From NCBI GenBank assembly GCA_973895155.1, contig OZ316895.1, forward strand, positions 2,790,001 through 2,854,000: a stretch of 64,000 nt of DNA. Direction: 5' to 3'. The translations under genes were made by a program, and so were the position numbers. Position 1 is the stretch's first letter. Every line of letters starts with the position of its first letter. Positions 1 to 12,111 of this stretch are shown piece by piece. This DNA comes from Marsupella aquatica. Its lineage: Eukaryota > Marchantiophyta. Below the pieces are notes generated by a model. The model was not told the DNA's origin. It saw nothing but the letters and a program-made list of their open reading frames with translations, and made no database searches.

Positions 1-1824
1 GAAAAAACTGAATTGATCTGTCGAGCAGTTTTCATAGAGAGGTACAACCAGACAAAGGAAAACCTAAACTATTCTATTCCATGGCTGAAAAGCATGACCG
101 GGGGAGGAGCTCAAAAATCCACCTGCTCAAAGAAAGATACCAAGACCGACCTACTCTGTAAATGTCACCTAGCTGAATTCACCCAGAGCTAAGAGCAAAT
201 AGAAAACAGTAGTTGAATCTAGACATGTGCCCTCACTCCTCATCGTAGCTTGTAACCTAGAGATGTCCCAAGTCAACCGGGAGTCCAAGTCAGGGAAATC
301 TACAAGCACACCAGAATATGTTTCAACACATTTCCCAAACGAGTCAAAAAGTGCCACCATGTTTCGAACGAGGGCCTTGCCGTTGTTAACCAATGTTAGT
401 CTCATCAATAGTAGATGATTGTTAAGCAATGACACCCACAAAACAAGTGAGGGAGAACATCCACCTGGGCTCAAACTTAAGCGGCACCGGCATCAGCTTT
501 CTGTGAGGACTGAATTTTCGTCAGTAACAAAATGGGGGGATGGAATTTCGAGAACCTGCAAAGAATAATCGAGGCTGTAGCTTCATTAATCAGCCCCCAT
601 TTCGAGAACCTGCAAAGAATAATCGAGGCTGTAGCTTCATTAATCAGCTTCTATCTACAATCGGACGATAAAATGTTCTCTCGTAATGAACCAACTTGTT
701 AGGCGTTATAATTAGCTCCTTCCGAAAATCAATCTGAACTATCGTCCTATGGTAGTCATTTTGTAGCTTATATCCATCCATCAATCATGCAAGCTCTTCC
801 AATCAATTCAAGTTCGGTCTTAAAACTTGTCTTATTCTCACATGGGCGAAAATTTTGTTACGAAGCTCCTTGTGGGCTGGAGTCAAAAAATTGTCACGTC
901 CGGACTTATGTCACATATGCAGCTAGAGTTCTGGTGATAACTCTTCTTGGAAGAATTGTCAATCCTTGATAACCTAAACTAATCTCCACACTGCCTCAGG
1001 CCGAGGCAATGTCTGTACAAGATTCACCGATCCCGCTGGAAAAGACCAACTATTATTCGAAAATTCTCAGCAATGTCGTCGTAATGACAGAAACACTATC
1101 TAACTTTACGAAAGAGCAGTGATCCATCGTATAATTGCCCCTGCGAACACTTCCGACCACTGCAGGAGCAAAATTCATAGCGAACTGTCCGCAGCCTTTG
1201 TAAAGACTATTGAGTAATCTACGTCAGCTGCGGATTGCATTTGTATCCGAGGCGTCTAGATTTGTGAATGGCCTGCCGCCTGCCCACCTTTAGTGGGCGC
1301 AGAGTAAAGCTATAGTCCTGAATGTCGATCAAAATCGTGAAAGTCGCTGATAGCAGAACACCGAAAGGATTCTCATGCATTATTGTTTGTACAATTCCTG
1401 TTTGCTGGACGTTCCATTTCTATGTGCCCATGGAAGGATGGAAGACAGCCCCACTCGCGCGTCGTCACTACACATTTCCTCCCACAAGTGATCGAGATCC
1501 CCCAGATCGTTAACCCAGCCCGCCATGATGCCCTCCCTGGCTCCGAAGAAATGTATAGCGCAACGTCCTCGCTGCAATATGGATAATTTGTATGAAGTCG
1601 AGGATCTATGACTGTAATCTTTAGAAAGGGCTTCCAATTAGCCCGAGTATGGTGATTTTTCCTCTCCGAACGAGTGGCGGCGGCAACCCAGCTCTTCTCA
1701 CCGCAACTTTCCTGGCAAAAGAACAATTCCATCGAGCAGCCAATCCAAGGCGTGCCGATCTCTGGGAAAATGAATTCTGTACATCAAATTACCTGTAGCT
1801 CAATCGATCCCTGTTTAGGTGCAA
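1..1824. other. Intergenic, no supported gene
   Basis: No conserved protein is recognisable on either strand. A minus-strand open frame at about 169-405 (first ATG near 405) shows no family resemblance and could be an exon of a gene running off the window, but nothing supports that. A tandem duplication is listed separately. The stretch just below 1825 is the presumed 3' untranslated region of the GPAT gene. Confidence 0.5.
545..648. repeat. Tandem duplication, 54-bp period
   Basis: Positions 545-594 and 599-648 carry the same 50 bases, beginning atttcgagaacctgcaaag, separated by four bases. The copies look identical, so the duplication is recent or conserved. It lies outside any recognised gene. 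Confidence 0.95.
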
Positions 1825-4143
1825 TCAGTTAGCGGCAGTGGCCCTCGACGACTTCGCTGGGAAAACACCGTCGTTACCTGCCAGAACACGGTACTTGTCC
1901 TTTCGAGTGAAATTCGTGCACCCGAAACCAAGAGTTCCAGCGAGCAACCTCTGAATGTAGTTTGCCACCTCGTGGCTGGTCTTCCCACCGGAGCATGTGA
2001 GCTGCTTTGGCAACTGGCTCAAGAAGGTCACCTCGTATGTCGGAGCTGGATCCATGAAGAAATAGAACGGGTCCATGCCCTTCCAACCTGTGGCAGTGGT
2101 TCCGTGAAACATCGTCATCTTGTTGGAGATGGCCACAGGCACAATCTGGTCGGTCAGTTCAGCGAAGAGAGAGCTGAATCTGAGGAGAAATGGCTCCCTG
2201 CAGGTCGTTCCCTCGGGGCACATGGCCAAATCCCCCACCTCCAGCAGCTTCTTGATCATGCTGGCGTCCTTCGTTCGGTCCCTGGTCAGAGGCACTGTCT
2301 TTATTGGGGAAATCACTTCAGACAGCCGAGAAATGGAGTAAGTCACGGCTGCTACTTGCCGACCGAGCGCGAAAGACAGCATCACGGGATCCAGGAGAGT
2401 TCGATGAGAGCAAACGAAGAGGACGCCGAGCTGCCCCTGTTCCGCGTTGGCAGCTACGGGAGGGCGACCTCTAACCACAATCTTTACCCCCAAGAAGCGC
2501 AGGGCATGGATCGCCAGGGGCGTCGGTAGGAGGATCCCGAAAGACATGCGGACGAGGGCGAGGAGGAATCCAAATGGGATGTAGACCAGGGTAAAAAGAG
2601 ACACCAGTGGAGTTGGACGGCGAACGAATCTCCCGTCATGGAATATCAGAGGCATTGGCAAACTATCCTTTGGCACCGCGTCAGTGTCCAATTGTGGTAC
2701 CATGTAACCTTCCTGCATATCAGAAAAGAGAGGCGGCAAACCCAATGAGTAATCAAAATCGTCAAAATCGCTCCTGAACTCCACTTTGTTCAACAACACT
2801 CGCTCATCCGCTTAGCCAATCAATCATTACGCCAATGTGAGCCCAGTACATCAGCCCAAGGTCGAGCAATCTACTGGGGACAGGCTAGTTCAACTAATCA
2901 CCTAAGGCAATGTGAGCCCGGCGGTGATAGAAATTTTCCGGTCTTCATGCAAGACAACCCGCAAATCTTGAGCTTAACATTGCGTCCAGCTAGATCGACT
3001 TTTTTACAAGTTGCAAACCACATCGATTCCCGGGATTTGAGATGTATGAAGAAGCGGTGTAAGGAGCCTACTTAGGCTCCGGTTATTATTCCGACCGCCA
3101 GAGAAATGCCTCCAATCAGATCAGTTCCTGGGTACAGCTGCGTGAGTCGGAGGTACGAGGCATGGGCTCCCTTCACCACATCCCTCTAACGCGCGACTTT
3201 CTCACTCATTCCGGAAAGATAGATTTCGGTGTGACATTTCGGCAGACGATTGACGGAACCCACAGATCGACAACATTGGAAGTCATCCCAATGAAAGACA
3301 GCCAATGTCTCCCGTAGATTGGCTTTCTAAGGGTACAAAGGTCGACTCGAAGGGCAACGTCTCTACAGAAGAAAGCAAATTGTGAATGAAAGACAGGAGT
3401 CTCACCTTGCACATGGATATGAAGCCGGAATCGGACTCACGGTCCCCTACGCCAATATCTGCAACCTGATCACCGAGCCTCCGATACAGTGCGTTGGACT
3501 TCTCCTCTCCAACAAGCACCCCTGGACTCTTCACAAACCCGGTGGCCCTGCCTCCTCGAGTAACCTCAATCTCCGTCCCGAGAACCTCATCCGCAAACAG
3601 GTACTCTTTGGCAAAAACTTCCACCATGATGCGAGGATTGGCCGTCAGCACATACCTTTTCCCAGCCGAGCTGAAAACTCGGAGTGTCTCGGGATGTACA
3701 TCTTCGGCATAGAACCTGGGCAATACGGCTCGGGCGGCACTCTGGATGCACTTTTCTTTGAGGCCAGCGAAAGACACGAAAATCATGAGCTTGATCCCGG
3801 CAGCCTCTGATATGAAGTTGTACAGGACCCATATCAGGGGCGCTGCCAGTAACAAGAGCACTGCTCTGATGTAGCCTCCAACCTCAAAGGCAATCAGCAT
3901 GAAGTATGGGAAGGAGCTTCGTCCTCTCAGCAGCGTCCCATCGAGATCAGACACGACTGTTTGCCTTTCTCTCCCTTCCGAACTACATTTGGCAACAGCA
4001 GGGAATTGATGAAGTGTTTCGGCCGCTTCATCTACCACCGATCCGGTAATAGAATCCACGCCTCCTCGCCTGTGCATGGCGGCTCCTCTGTGTGTCAGGG
4101 CGTCGCAGAGGATCAGCCCTGCTGCTGCCCTGATGCTATTCAT
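1825..4143 (-). CDS. GPAT: Glycerol-3-phosphate 2-O-acyltransferase, cutin type (GPAT4/6/8 clade)
   Basis: Transfers an acyl group from acyl-CoA to sn-2 of glycerol-3-phosphate and, in this clade, also removes the phosphate to give 2-monoacylglycerol, the cutin precursor, at the ER. The CDS joins 4143-3406 and 2712-1825 (541 aa). The 693-bp intron has donor AAG|GTGAGA and acceptor ATGCAG|GAAGG. Exon 1 holds a HAD-like phosphatase domain with motif I DLDGT (residues 66-70) and GDRESD (233-238). Exon 2 holds the acyltransferase, with HRTLLD (HX4D, 349-354) and CPEGTTCRE (from 411). Both active sites look intact, which in characterised plant enzymes marks the bifunctional GPAT4/6/8 group. The ATG at 4143 gives about 50 extra residues before motif I compared with the plant enzymes I remember. 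An upstream in-frame GTG is not a credible start. The C-terminus [15 protein letters not shown] is characteristic of the clade. Confidence 0.95.
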
Positions 4144-6572
4144 CAGTAAGGTGTACACAGAACTGACTGAATGCTCAAATAAGCCTTCTCGAAGGCGACC
4201 GACACACTACGCTCTCGAGATCTCCTCTGTTGTTACTGTGTGTGAGGTTCTATGCTTGGCTCGGCTGAAGTCTTTACGACTTGCTACCTATTCACTGCGT
4301 ATCACAATGATTAATGGGCATTTATAATCTTCTACTGACTATCACTCCCTCCCTGGAGAGACCCTGTCCTGATGAGGAGGCCGTGTGTCTGCAAGGTACG
4401 CTGGCTATGGTTCAGTCAGATGAGACGTCAGCTCGACGCACTCAACCGTATGCTTTAGGCTCCCCTCAACACCCTGTCTTACGAATTTTAAACAACTTTC
4501 AAAAACAGGCTCTCCAATCATCGAAACCTCAAGCTCTTGTTCGTTGACCTCGTAAACAAACCATGTCCCCACCTCAAATGACCTATTCAGCGGTGTGCAA
4601 AAGTAACAATCAGCGTGAGTAGCCAATTTAGAGGTGGGGCACTGGGCACTCAGCAGGCAATCCACTCATAAATGAAGTTAGCGCTGGCAAAGATGTCACT
4701 GACTCCCTGATTATAGGAGGAGAAAACTTTGAGTGCTGAAGTTGAGCCGTTGAGGAGGAGCAACCAGCGCCATCACTCCATCAGCCCAGCCATCAAGTAG
4801 GGCAGGCTGGCACTGGCAGACTAATGTAATAGTCAACGCAAACTACGCACACTTTAGGTCAGTAACTGTCTCTTTAGATTGATGTCGGGGCACCTGCAAA
4901 AATTCCCTTGGCTTCGGCAAACCCTTTGGATCATTCTCTAATAGTTAGTTCTCAAAATCTCTTCCTCGGCGGCCGTGCCCCCCTCCGGCCTAAAAAGGTT
5001 CAGTGACTGGTTCGCAGAGTCCGAGAGCGTGAATTGGAACCACGCAGGTCCCACCACAGAGCTGTGCGGCACTCACTGTTTGCTGATGAGTAAAGTCTTT
5101 AATTCGCAATCGAAGCATCCATCACTCATGAATCCATGATCAATTGATCATTCTATAATCTTCGATCCCATGAAAATATGAAATCAATCAAAGCTTGTGA
5201 GCTGTTCGGCTGTTCGGCTGTTCCTCTGGAGTATTCGATAACCTATAGTGCATTGGATCTCATGATGGCACAAACGAGCTTTGTCGTGGTTTCTATCACC
5301 ACACAGTTGATGAAGCTGCGCACAGCGCCACGTTGTGCTACTTCCGGAAGATTGCAGCAATTTTCGAAGTTCTCAGCTACAGGACATGGATTGCCGAATG
5401 GCGAATCGCGAGCTGCCTCGATTTCCGGTAATCTCTCGTCTCCTCTCATGGCTGCAAGAATCGCCGGTCGCAATTCTTGCAAGCAGCCGAAGAAAGGGCC
5501 TGACCCGCAAAGCTATGTAACTTGCAATCTTCCTCATCAAACTCACACTCGTACAGTAGTGGTGAGAATTCTAACGACGAGTGGCCATCTTTCTCCGCAT
5601 TGCAAAATCGCGATTGGCTATTTCTGGTTTGCGAACGCTTCAGGCCGCAATTGTGAATCGGAAGAGTTCAACCGCAGGTAAAGGAACTGTTCCTCCGGAC
5701 GGAGTCGCGGAAACTTACTATGGTTAACTGTGGCCACCGACTGTAGACCGCGGCGGCTGTACTAATACGGACGGGACATGTATAGCTCGGTACCGTATTG
5801 AAAGAAGGGCGTTCGCTACAGTAGTAATGGGCTTCCGCATGGGCCGGTCATGACCATTGACGAATTCTCCCCTTCTCCAGATTCCCGAGTTTCGCCAGTT
5901 TGGCGATCTTCCCAAAACGGAATACCGGTATGGTGGCAGAGAATCTGATCTACCGTAGTCATAGCCTGGTTTGCAATCAAGGGCTGCGAAAAATGAATTA
6001 ACTGTACTTTGGGTCTTGAACAGAAATGAGTAAAAACACTCACACTGGTCATTACAATTAGTTTTGGTAATGTTATTTCTGTATCCTACATCTTTTTGGG
6101 CCTATTCCTCAATTCATTTCACTAATTTTAATTGTGTACTAACACTAATTAGTGTATTAAATAACATTAGTGTACTACTAATTTTAGATTTTGCATAACA
6201 CTATTTGGAGAGTAAAGATAAAAATGACATTGCGGAAGAGAGTGTCTCATACACCCAAGATATTAGAAAAATAAAAGTTAGCGCTAGGGAGCCAAGACTC
6301 AACAGGACTCCACTACTTGACAAACAATGTTTGCGCAAATCAAAAGTAGGCCTAGGCAAATTTGAATTATTGTAGTTTGAGGAATTCCAACCCTAAAAAA
6401 ATAGTGTTAGCCCCAAAACCCATTGCATTTAGTGTTATTTTCTATTCAAAACTGCCCCACTCATTAGGATTACCAACATTAATTATGGACCAACATTATT
6501 TCAGAGATAGGACCACTTATGGCAAACTGTGTACTAGTCTCCTCACCCCCAATAGTGACATACATCAATTGT

Positions 6573-6835
6573 AAGGAACCCATTTGAGGGTGATCGAGCC
6601 CCCACAGGGACCTACACCACCCGCACCAGGATGGAGAAAGTATTAAATCAGAACCCCAAAGTGGACAACCAGGGACTCAGTTGATAATCAGAACTCTAAA
6701 CCACTTACCTACCCACAAAACATATTACACCCACACACATATATACTCCACACCCGAGTGTGTGGTGGGGGATTGAACTTAGGACATTTCAGTTCCAGGT
6801 TAATAACTGACCTAAGCCAGTTAGTAGGCTATTGA
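6573..6835 (-). mobile_element. tRNA-derived SINE-like element, family A, copy 1
   Basis: The stretch from agggtgatcgag to the motif gggggattgaact and on to gacctaagccagtt recurs, diverged, at 52080-52275 and 57895-58100. Read on the minus strand, the end of each copy resembles a tRNA: a box-A-like TTGGTCAGTTAGC in the best copy, then about 40 bases later a box-B-like GTTCAATCCCC. That arrangement is typical of pol III-transcribed SINEs. All three copies point the same way. No target duplication was established. Confidence 0.6.
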
Positions 6836-6925
6836 ATGTACTTTCAAGTTGATGTAATCCAATAGCAAAAAGTTTTCTAACCAAAATGTTTTCTGAGAAG
6901 TTAGAGGCTTTCCGGTATTTTCTAA

Positions 6926-7045
6926 AAAACATTTAAAGGGAAATCTATGAAACCCCACAGAAAGGGAAGAGTCAGCACACAACATTTGAACCCAAGACCT
7001 ATCAGTCTGAACTACCACAAAATCATGCCTCTCTGGGTGGCTTCC
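6926..7045 (-). mobile_element. tRNA-derived SINE-like element, family B, copy 1
   Basis: The sequence around ggaaatctatgaaacccca through catgcctct recurs at 50325-50445 with moderate divergence. On the minus strand it reads GGCATG...GTGGTAG... and then GGTCTTGGGTTCAAATG. The last part matches a pol III B box, and the upper part is tRNA-like. It lies 90 bp from a family A copy but is a distinct sequence. Confidence 0.5.
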
Positions 7046-7984
7046 CAGTATTTGGCGGCCTCCTAGCCAAAACATGTATTCACAACCTATTTCAACCCAG
7101 AAATATGTTTTTTTAAAACACATTGCACACTATTTCACCATGTTGTGTCTGAATTTTGATTTCTTCTCATTTTCATGTAATCAAGAGCATGTCTTTCCCG
7201 GACTGATGCATCTGCTACATCAAATTTGTGCACTGGACTCCAGAATATTTGTAAATTATGTATTTGAAGTGCCAGCCTAATTGGCCAACACAAATCTTGG
7301 GTAAGAATTTGGCCAATTGCCAACAGAAACCTACACTTCTAGAGTGAAACTTCTAGACCAGAACTCTAGATAAAAACAAAACTAATAAATACAAAATTGA
7401 AAATGAAGTGCATACCAACAACAGGGATGGGGACAAAGATGAATCAGAAAGGCTTACATTATTTTGCAGGGCCTTTTTTGTCAAGTTTTTATTACGGACC
7501 CCACTAGAGGTCCCTTCCAAAATTCCTGGCACCACAGAGTGCTACATCAACAACAACCGCAACAAACAAGACTCGTCAGTTTTGTGAATCAAACTTATAG
7601 TTTTCATTCATGTTTGTGTCAATTTGGGTGTAAATTTTGGGACGTCGTGCCATAAAAGGAAAAGTAAAAACATTGGAAATGCAAATAGCAGGATGGTTAA
7701 AACTGTCACTATGTAACCGTTTTAGTTACATTTCCAATTTTAAAACTTAAATGCAAAGATTTATAAAAAGTATGTTTTGTATAATAAATAATGACTAATA
7801 ACTAACTTGATAACTTCCTTGTTAAACTGCAACTCCCGGTATGTAAGGACCTCTCGTATTGTATGGCCATTAATGTTGGGAAGAGCACATAGAGACCCAG
7901 GATCGGGGAGGAGGAATGGCTGGAATCTTGAAAGTTCATCAAATTTTATACTCAAAACTATTTACTCATTCTCAAAACAAAAAA

Positions 7985-8305
7985 TACCCAGTCGTAGATC
8001 TCATTGAGATCTTTCTTTTGCACCCTAGATCGCCTTCTAACATGGATGAATAAGATTTCTAGAGGCATTACAAAATGGACGGCAAAGATCGTAAAATCAA
8101 CAAAATCGACGGCTAGGAAGGCTTGGATTTGTTTAATTTTTCATTTGAAAAATATTAACCCATTTGCAAAACGGACAGAACCCATCCATAGATCTATTTG
8201 AGATCTTTCTTTTGAGCCATAGATTGGCCATTATGATGGACGGACGAGATTTCCGGAGATAAGAAATGGAGACGGCTCAGATCGACTCTTCCCCCTGATT
8301 TTATT
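7985..8305. repeat. Diverged direct repeat, ~200-bp spacing
   Basis: Two blocks, about 7987-8095 and 8187-8302, share an ordered series of motifs: gtagatct / atagatct, then tgagatctttcttttg, then a gatgga...agattt run, then aaatgga...ggc...agatcg. The unit is about 110 bp and the starts lie about 200 bp apart. No coding potential is evident. Confidence 0.75.
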
Positions 8306-8402
8306 AGCCAAGGGGTCCACGAACTAATTTTGTCTTATCTCTGTTTACTTTCAAGGAATTGATAATGAGGCTAGTGTGACACTAAAAAAACAATAATCCC
8401 AG

Positions 8403-8510
8403 TGCTGTCTACATTGGATTTGGGCCCTCCAAATTGGGGGTAACCCAAGACCATATTGCGGTATACTCTGAATTTGGGCCCTCCAAATTCGGGGATTCGG
8501 GGATAGCCCA
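8403..8510. repeat. Short direct repeat, ~65-bp period
   Basis: The motif atttgggccctccaaatt occurs at about 8417 and again at about 8470, followed both times by a G-rich run and a ggtaaccca/gatagccca motif. The second copy has its own duplicated ttcggggat. No gene is associated. Confidence 0.75.
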
Positions 8511-9663
8511 GGACTCCTTTAGCACCTTCGCAAACGACCCATGATTTTTGTCAGCTTGCCAGATACGGCCTACCGTCTACAGGACGTGGAGTATAGTATC
8601 CTCTTTGGACCTCTTTTTCTTTGGATTACTTTTTCTTTCCTTTCATTGTAATTTGTTTTTACCCTGTTTATAAACTTTGGTGGAATTGCAAAACATTGCA
8701 AGAACGAAACGTGAATGATGGGTTTCGACTCCGCCCTACTGTAGTTACTGATCCAATCTTGTCAATTCCCAGCAATAGTCCACTTTTGGCAGGAACATGG
8801 AGATATGCTGTAGTGATGCCCAATTTTAGACCAGATATTAAAAAATTGTTAAGTAAAATCTTTCTCAGGTCCTCTTAGATTCTGTGATTATAGTCTTCGT
8901 TTCATTCGCATGACATTCTCTTGTTTTGCACGGTCAAAGTGCTTTCAACGTTGACACTTTCTCCTTTTTGAGCTTGAGATTGAGTTCCCCTAATTTTTCT
9001 TCTTTATTGAAAGGAGGTGGTACACTCAAATATGTACCTGGAGTCTTTGCATCGCGAATTCTTGTATCACGGCTTATCCAAGGATTCTATGTGAAGGAGC
9101 CTATGATCCTGCTCTGCAATTTATTTACAACTTCAACATTATGTAATGTTCCGCTATCATGGAAGCTTTGAGATTCTTTTTTTGTCTCTTTGTCACAAAC
9201 TAGCCTGATGTCCTGCCGGCAGCAGTTACTCAATAGTCTTGACACTTCTCCATTATTTTAGATATTTGGGAGTGTCGCAAAATCCTTTTCAGTTTACCTT
9301 CAACTCAATATCTCTATCGGCAGAATTGGCTCCTGTTTGCGACACTGCTGCTCAATAACTAGTGGCTCCCACCAGACGCATGATGATCTGTTCTCTACTA
9401 CAAATCAATCTCTATGCCCTTCACTATGTCTTTTGAATACCCAAATTTCTTGTCCCACAATAATCATGATCTGTATGCGACTACCACACTTGGAAAATTC
9501 AATACATGCAGCAACAATTCAATCAACTGGAGATCATCAGGAGACCAATGAAAGACTGGAGTTCAATCAACAGTGAGATCAACTGGAGTTCATTTGATGT
9601 TTTACTTTTGAAATTTCCCAGTCTTTTCCAGTTCCCGTGCCTAATTATTTTTGCTGACCAATT

Positions 9664-9790
9664 TTAGCTTGCTTCACTAGAATTCACTTTAGCAACCTTC
9701 AATTCCAATATTAATCAAATTTTAGCAAGCTTCACTTTCAATTTTAGCCAGCTTCACTAGAATCAACTTGAGCAACTTTGGCAAGAAAAT
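9664..9790. repeat. Imperfect direct repeat around ttttagc.agcttcac
   Basis: The phrase ttttagc followed by ngcttcact and then ga/attcacttnagcaac occurs about three times in 125 bp, from about 9664 to 9780. The copies differ by small substitutions and indels. No protein is encoded. Confidence 0.65.
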
Positions 9791-10344
9791 TGTTCCAAGT
9801 CAATTTGGAAGGCACTTCCCGTGGCGTCTACAATAAACATTTATATCTTAACTTTTAATTTATTTACAATTTGATATGTGGAGAGTGGAGCACAAGTTCA
9901 CAAGAAGCTAGAGTGGGTTCGATTGGAAGGACAACAGGAGTATATGAACAGAAAGTTAAATACACAACTGTGGCGAGTTTTACATATAAATCTGTAGAGT
10001 GGCCTTTATGGAAAACAGAGCATGAGCAAGTGGAGGAACGACACAACTATATATAGCGGCTTTTAATGTGAAGGGAAGCATGGCTCAACTAGCTATGGGT
10101 TTATTCGGTCTAAAGCCTGTATGACAACCCCTTGCTCAATGTCATTCCACTCCTTGGTTAAAATGGCTTGAAAATCTCCATCCTTTAATTTGGGTCTTGT
10201 TGGCAAATTCCCGGCCTCTCTTTGTCTGTTCATATTTGCTTATAGTAATAGATATTATTGTAAAGCAAAAAGGCATTTCACAACTGTATTCATAGAAGTG
10301 GCTCTTTGTCCTTCTTTTCAGTTTAAGTACAGGTTTAGGGTTTA

Positions 10345-10710
10345 GGGTTTACTACAATACCATTCTTTTATGACATAATACACACATTGCCACGGTTTTT
10401 TTTTTCTATTTAGCACTATGCCATGGATTTCAGGTTTGGGTTACTAAAGTAACTCAGGTTAAGTCTTGGGGATCTGACGGCTGTAACAACTCCATATGGC
10501 CAGATCAAACGGCTAGTAATGCCCTCGTCTACACAACTGCCACCCTCGGATCCTTTTACGCAGGGGTGGGTCGGCTGCCCCCATGGTCATTCTCGCATGC
10601 ATGCGCTGCTTAACTGTGCACCCGGCTAAGGACCATGGCCGGTCTCCCCCAGCAACTACGATTTGAGGTCCTGGCCCCGATTTGAGGTCTTGCCCGCGGC
10701 CGTGCCTTCT
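10345..10710 (+). repeat. MULE terminal inverted repeat, left arm
   Basis: This arm is the reverse complement of 15128-15477 with few differences over about 350 bp, sharing for example tatgacataatacacacat, gttactaaagtaactcagg and ccagcaactacgatttgag. Weaker similarity continues inward for another 100 bp or more. The motif cgatttgaggtc occurs twice at its inner end (about 10660 and 10679) and may be a transposase binding site. Confidence 0.95.
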
Positions 10711-11234
10711 CACAATCGAGAAGATCCCTTCCCCCTGCCCAGCTCACACATCAGAAATTTGGCCCATTTTTGCCTCCATAGCTTCTTCCCGCATCGACGC
10801 TGCCCGACTACCTGCACACTATCGAGCTTGAAACGGCAATGCCCAAATCACACATTCAATCAAGGAAGTAGCTGGCGGCATAGCCAGGAGCTAAGCTTCG
10901 AACGGCCATAGAGCTGCAATCGCAGGCGTGGCACAGCTTCTCAGCGGCAGCGCAATAGGGTAAATTGGACCATCAGCTTGAGCTGGACTCTCCATTGCCA
11001 AGGCGCTGTTGTTATCGTAAGGTGATTGAAGCACTTCTCTTTTGATTTGGGCTGCGTGCAATTATCCAACCTCACTGTGCTTGCTAGCAATGTTCCGGCC
11101 AAGGAGGAGAGATTTAATCGATCAGCCACAGGACCTGTATACTGAAATCTGCTTTTGGTTATGATTTCACCTATATTGCATTTTTGTATTGAATTTTTGC
11201 ACATTGAATTACTATTTTGCAAAGCCTCCTGCAA

Positions 11235-11840
11235 ATGGCATTTGCTGAGAAGTTACTTATAGCTAAGGATGCTCTCACTGGAGTGATGTGGTCTGCGGTT
11301 GTTATAATGTTTGAGGGTGTGTTCTGGTCCTTGTTAGGACTCCTAAGTGAGTGCTTCCGCTTCTTGCATGAGAGTCTAGAGCGAATCATTGCACTTGCCC
11401 ATCCTCCAGCGAATACACTAGTGTTGAACAATGAACATGGACATGTAGTCCATGAACCACAGCTTGAGCATCCTGCTCCACAGGTCATCCATCCTCTCCC
11501 TGAGGCATGTACAGCTGCACCAATGCTTCAACATAATGAGGCACCTCAAGTCCTTGAAGCCCACTATGCACAACAATTGCCTCATGTACATAAGCCGGGG
11601 GCTGGGATAGTGGATTCTTCAGAGCTGCGAATAGGACAGCTCCCACTGTATTCCTGTAGTAATGGATTTCTACATTCCAGGAAGAGATGCTATGTTGTGG
11701 CTAGGGGTCGGAGCCCTGGTCTATACGAATGTTGGGAGGAGGCTTTGCAGCAAGTATCTGGCTATAGTGGCAACAAGCACAAAAGCTTCACTTCCAGACA
11801 TGAGGCAGAGGAGTGGCTTCGCTTCCACATTCATGCATAG
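11235..11840 (+). CDS. MULE-encoded protein with C-terminal RNase H1-type hybrid-binding (viroplasmin-like) domain
   Basis: This gene encodes 201 residues and is intact. The last ~53 residues (149-201) match the RNase H1 N-terminal hybrid-binding fold: the basic-aromatic start CYVVARGRSPGLY, a tryptophan in YECWEEA, QVSGYSGNKHKSF, then an acidic helix EAEEWLRF. In RNase H1 this fold grips RNA-DNA hybrids or dsRNA. No RNase H catalytic domain follows. The N-terminal part has a strongly hydrophobic stretch (about residues 15-40), then a His/Pro-rich linker. The first in-frame ATG is at 11235, with a stop upstream at 11205-11207; an unseen 5' exon is possible. The gene sits inside the Mutator element, convergent with the transposase, in the place occupied by mudrB in MuDR. 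It may be an element-borne accessory gene or a captured host fragment. Function is unknown. Confidence 0.8.
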   Translation: MAFAEKLLIAKDALTGVMWSAVVIMFEGVFWSLLGLLSECFRFLHESLERIIALAHPPANTLVLNNEHGHVVHEPQLEHPAPQVIHPLPEACTAAPMLQHNEAPQVLEAHYAQQLPHVHKPGAGIVDSSELRIGQLPLYSCSNGFLHSRKRCYVVARGRSPGLYECWEEALQQVSGYSGNKHKSFTSRHEAEEWLRFHIHA

Positions 11841-12111
11841 TGATAGAGTTTGCTCAAGAAAAAGCTTAGGGTATACATAGTATACTACTCAGTCCTACAA
11901 TAGCAATGGCCATGTGCATGGAAGCAATTTTTGTATACTCCTCTATCAATTCAATGACATTCAAACAACAATTGTGGGTTTCCTCTTCTGTCCAAAATCT
12001 CAGTGCTGCACCAGGTTCAGAGTAAAATTCTTCTCGATACACATAAATTGTGACAATCATTATAAATTATACTTAGTCAAAATTTGACCAAGTACAGAAC
12101 TGTGGTCGATC

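Larger units (their letters stand above)
4144..10344. other. Long intergenic region with dispersed repeats
   Basis: About 6.2 kb lie between the GPAT gene and the Mutator element. No protein family is recognisable; open frames are short and AT-rich. The region contains two tRNA-like SINE candidates (6573-7045) and three blocks of diverged direct repeats, listed separately. The 4144-5700 part, upstream of GPAT, presumably holds its promoter; no specific element could be assigned there. Confidence 0.5.

Noticed and set aside
1819-2529. 236-codon plus-strand open frame
   Set aside because: It lies antisense to GPAT exon 2, whose protein match is decisive; no family resemblance.
10331-10350. Telomere-like tttagggtttaggg as telomeric sequence
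   Set aside because: Only two to three units at the left edge of the Mutator element; too short for a telomere or clear interstitial array.
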